DNA of 7,350 nucleotides from Planctomycetota bacterium (GTDB taxonomy: Bacteria; Planctomycetota; UBA1135): contig JACNJP010000293.1 in NCBI GenBank assembly GCA_014382465.1, forward strand, positions 1 through 7,350. The letters run 5' to 3'. Under the pieces are notes generated by a model. It worked only from the letters and a program-made list of their open reading frames with translations. It searched no databases and was not told the origin of the DNA. Of this stretch, positions 5,629 through 7,350 are shown piece after piece. The translations under genes were made by a program, and so were the position numbers. Within the stretch, counting starts at the first letter, position 1, and each line of letters begins with the position of its first letter.

Positions 5629-7350
5629 TCACGAGGACACTTGGAGCTCGAGCGCCGAGCCCTCGGCGAGGACCAGATCCGCCGGGAGGCTCACCTCGAG
5701 CCGGTCCTGCTCGAACCGGAAGTCCAGGACGCGAGGCTCCCGGCCGGCGGAGACCAGGCGAAGCGCGCCGACCTGCATTCCGGGCGGCGGCTGCAGCGTG
5801 AGCCTGCGGAGCCGCAGCCTGCCGAACTTCAGCTCGATGCCGCAGCGCATGCCGTCGTCCTCGTAGCGCTGCCAGTAGGTCCCCCAGCCCTCGGCGGCGG
5901 TGAAGGCGCAGCGGAAGTCCTCGGGCCGGATCTTCGGCGCGAAGCCGAGGCGGCCCTTGGGCCCGTGGTAATCGTAGCCGCACACCGCCAGGTAGACGCC
6001 GTAGCCGGCCATGGCGCGGGCGTAGTGGTCGCTGCACTCGACCTCGTTGTAGGGGTTGCGCAGCCGCGGGTGGTAGCGGTCGTGGACCGCGCGGGTGACC
6101 GCCAGCCCCTCGGTGACCAGGCCCTCGTGGATCATGTGCGCGGCGGCCTGGTACTCGAAGCCGCTCATGCACTCGTTGAAGTACATGTACTGCCAGTGCT
6201 TCTCCCAGTCGGCGCGCCGCCCGCCCTTCGGCCAGGTGCACATGACCAGCCCGGCGTCGCCGGCGATGGCGTAGGGCCGGCCGCGGACTCCCGGCGCCAG
6301 CGTCGCCCGCAGCTCGCCCATGTCGGGGACGAAGTTGTGCTTCCACAGCGCCGCGAGGGCGCTGCGGGTGGCGTCGCCGTCCCACAGCCGGCCGAGGCCG
6401 AGCTGGTGCGCCCACCCCTGCCCCATGACCTGGTCGATGTGGACGCCGCGGCCGACGGCGATGTCGTCGGCGTGCGCCGGGTCCTCGAGCTGGATGAAGG
6501 ACTCGCCGTCGAAGCACTCCATCATGGCGGTCTTGCCCATCTCGAGCCGTTCCCGGCATTCCGCCGCGAAGGCGCCGTCGCCGGCGTCGTCGGCCATCTC
6601 GGCTCCCGCGGCCAGCGCCGCGACGTAGAGCCCGGTGAGGTGGGGGACGCGGCCGTACCACTCGGCGTCGAGCGTGTTGTGCTGCTCGCCGTCGAGCGCG
6701 CCGTCGGTTTTGCCGTCGGCGGCGTCCTGCTCCATCAGGAAGCGCAGCGCGGCGCGGATGCTGTTCCAGTTGCGCTTCAGAAACCGGTCGTCCGGCGACA
6801 TCTGGTGCTCGCGCAAGCTCCGCAGCACCACCCCCGCCTGCCCGTCCGCTGCCCAGCGCCCTGCCAGCCCGCCGCGGAAGTCGATGCGGCCCGACTCCGG
6901 GTCGAAGGCCGGCGGCGCGAAGTCGGTCCGCTCGCGCAGCGCACGCTCCAGCGACGGGAACAGCCGCCCGACCGCCTGGGCGTAGTGCCACACGTGCGTG
7001 CAGGTGCCGGCGCAGCAGCCGATGCCCTCCCAGCCCCAGAAGCGGCCGTCCCCCAACCGGTGACAGGTCGTCGTCGCCAGGTTCGAGGCGGTCGCCATCG
7101 TCCGGTCGAGCAGCCACCACGGCAGGGTGGAGTCGTACCAGGTGTCGCGCCAGCGGCGGGTCCGTTCCAGGAGTTGAGGTGAAGTCCGGGGGGGGGGCAC
7201 CGCGACCCCGGGCGGGGCTTGGGAGGGGGTCGCGGGGTCCCGCCCCGCCGCGGGGGCCGCCGGGCGCGGCCGGGTGGGGGAGGGGCAGCGCGGCACGGAG
7301 GCGCAGGGGGGGGGCCCAGTGGGAGCGGCAGACGCCGGACGCCCGCCCCC
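5629..7350 (-). CDS. GH116 (DUF608) glycosidase, glucosylceramidase-like, catalytic domain (5' end off window)
   Basis: The credible protein runs from about 7187 to the TGA at 5629, roughly 519 residues. It covers the (α/α)6 catalytic domain of family GH116, which removes β-linked glucose or xylose from glycosides; human GBA2 is a member. Motifs in order: WYDSTLPWWLLDRT, FWGWEGIGCCAGTCTHVW, LFPSLERALRE, EQHNTLDAEWYG, VHIDQVMGQGWAHQLGLG, SGFEYQAAAHMI, RNPYNEVECSDHYARAMAGY, GFAPKI and TAAEGWGTYW. By alignment to known members, the nucleophile should be the Glu of WEG (7027-7029) and the acid/base the Asp of NTLDAEW (6667-6669). Both are present. The N-terminal β-sandwich domain of the family is missing. 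The frame stays open to the right edge, but residues encoded beyond 7187 are proline/glycine-rich and unlike the family, so the true sequence there is probably lost or corrupted. A GTG at 7296 is not a believable start. No signal peptide can be judged. Confidence 0.88.
   Translation of the reverse strand, partial: GGGRPASAAPTGPPPCASVPRCPSPTRPRPAAPAAGRDPATPSQAPPGVAVPPPRTSPQLLERTRRWRDTWYDSTLPWWLLDRTMATASNLATTTCHRLGDGRFWGWEGIGCCAGTCTHVWHYAQAVGRLFPSLERALRERTDFAPPAFDPESGRIDFRGGLAGRWAADGQAGVVLRSLREHQMSPDDRFLKRNWNSIRAALRFLMEQDAADGKTDGALDGEQHNTLDAEWYGRVPHLTGLYVAALAAGAEMADDAGDGAFAAECRERLEMGKTAMMECFDGESFIQLEDPAHADDIAVGRGVHIDQVMGQGWAHQLGLGRLWDGDATRSALAALWKHNFVPDMGELRATLAPGVRGRPYAIAGDAGLVMCTWPKGGRRADWEKHWQYMYFNECMSGFEYQAAAHMIHEGLVTEGLAVTRAVHDRYHPRLRNPYNEVECSDHYARAMAGYGVYLAVCGYDYHGPKGRLGFAPKIRPEDFRCAFTAAEGWGTYWQRYEDDGMRCGIELKFGRLRLRRLTLQPPPGMQVGALRLVSAGREPRVLDFRFEQDRLEVSLPADLVLAEGSALELQVSS
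7188..7350. other. Low-complexity G/C-run sequence at window edge, probably unreliable
   Basis: Starting with a run of ten G (7188-7197), the composition changes abruptly: repeated G4-G9 runs, including nine G at 7306-7314, and almost no A or T. GH116 similarity stops exactly at this boundary although the frame stays open. This looks like a degraded contig end or poly-G sequencing artefact, not a gene start or regulatory region. No repeat unit or gene is recognisable in it. Confidence 0.6.

Noticed and set aside
5344..7182. 612-residue plus-strand open frame
   Set aside because: It is antisense to the GH116 gene and the 5' part of the ConA-like gene, with low-complexity V/A/G/R-rich translation. 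The minus strand carries clear GH116 motifs.

Overview
This is a very GC-rich bacterial window. It carries surface-protein and carbohydrate-linked genes rather than housekeeping ones. Two secreted β-sandwich or lamin-tail proteins, a type IV prepilin-like protein with a pseudopilin N terminus, and weak Shine-Dalgarno sites all point to an uncultured environmental bacterium. Planctomycetota or a similar lineage with large repertoires of CotH/lamin-tail proteins fits best. That is an inference from gene content, since no marker gene is present. Degenerate poly-G sequence at the right edge suggests the window ends at a draft or metagenomic contig end.

Layout, left to right. (1) 1-2507, minus strand: a large secreted protein with a lamin-tail domain, an Ig-like spacer, a CotH kinase-like domain and a second lamin-tail domain; its C terminus lies off the left edge. 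(2) 2508-2588: a short divergent intergenic region. (3) 2589-3014, plus: a small protein of the L-rhamnose mutarotase (RhaM/DUF718) family with an unusual hydrophobic leader. (4) 3043-4290, plus: a prepilin-like protein whose body contains at least six repeats of an N/S-x-H-hydrophobic pattern, suggesting a β-helix. (5) 4291-4436: a 64-bp perfect inverted repeat with a hyperstable mini-hairpin at its apex, fitted between two convergent stop codons. (6) 4434-5423, minus: a secreted ConA-like/jelly-roll protein with a C-terminal Ig-like domain. (7) 5424-5628: an intergenic region. (8) 5629 to the right edge, minus: a GH116 (DUF608, glucosylceramidase-like) catalytic domain missing its N terminus. 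The last ~160 bases are low-complexity G/C runs and look unreliable.

How the genes may work together: the mutarotase-like and prepilin-like genes form a probable two-gene plus-strand unit (28-nt gap). The GH116 and ConA-like genes run in the same direction on the minus strand, 205 nt apart. The theme is export, the cell surface and glycans, but nothing proves a shared pathway. The most unusual object is the palindromic element at 4291-4436. It resembles a REP/MITE-type non-autonomous element, is flanked by CTGA on both sides, and appears to supply the stop codon of the minus-strand gene.
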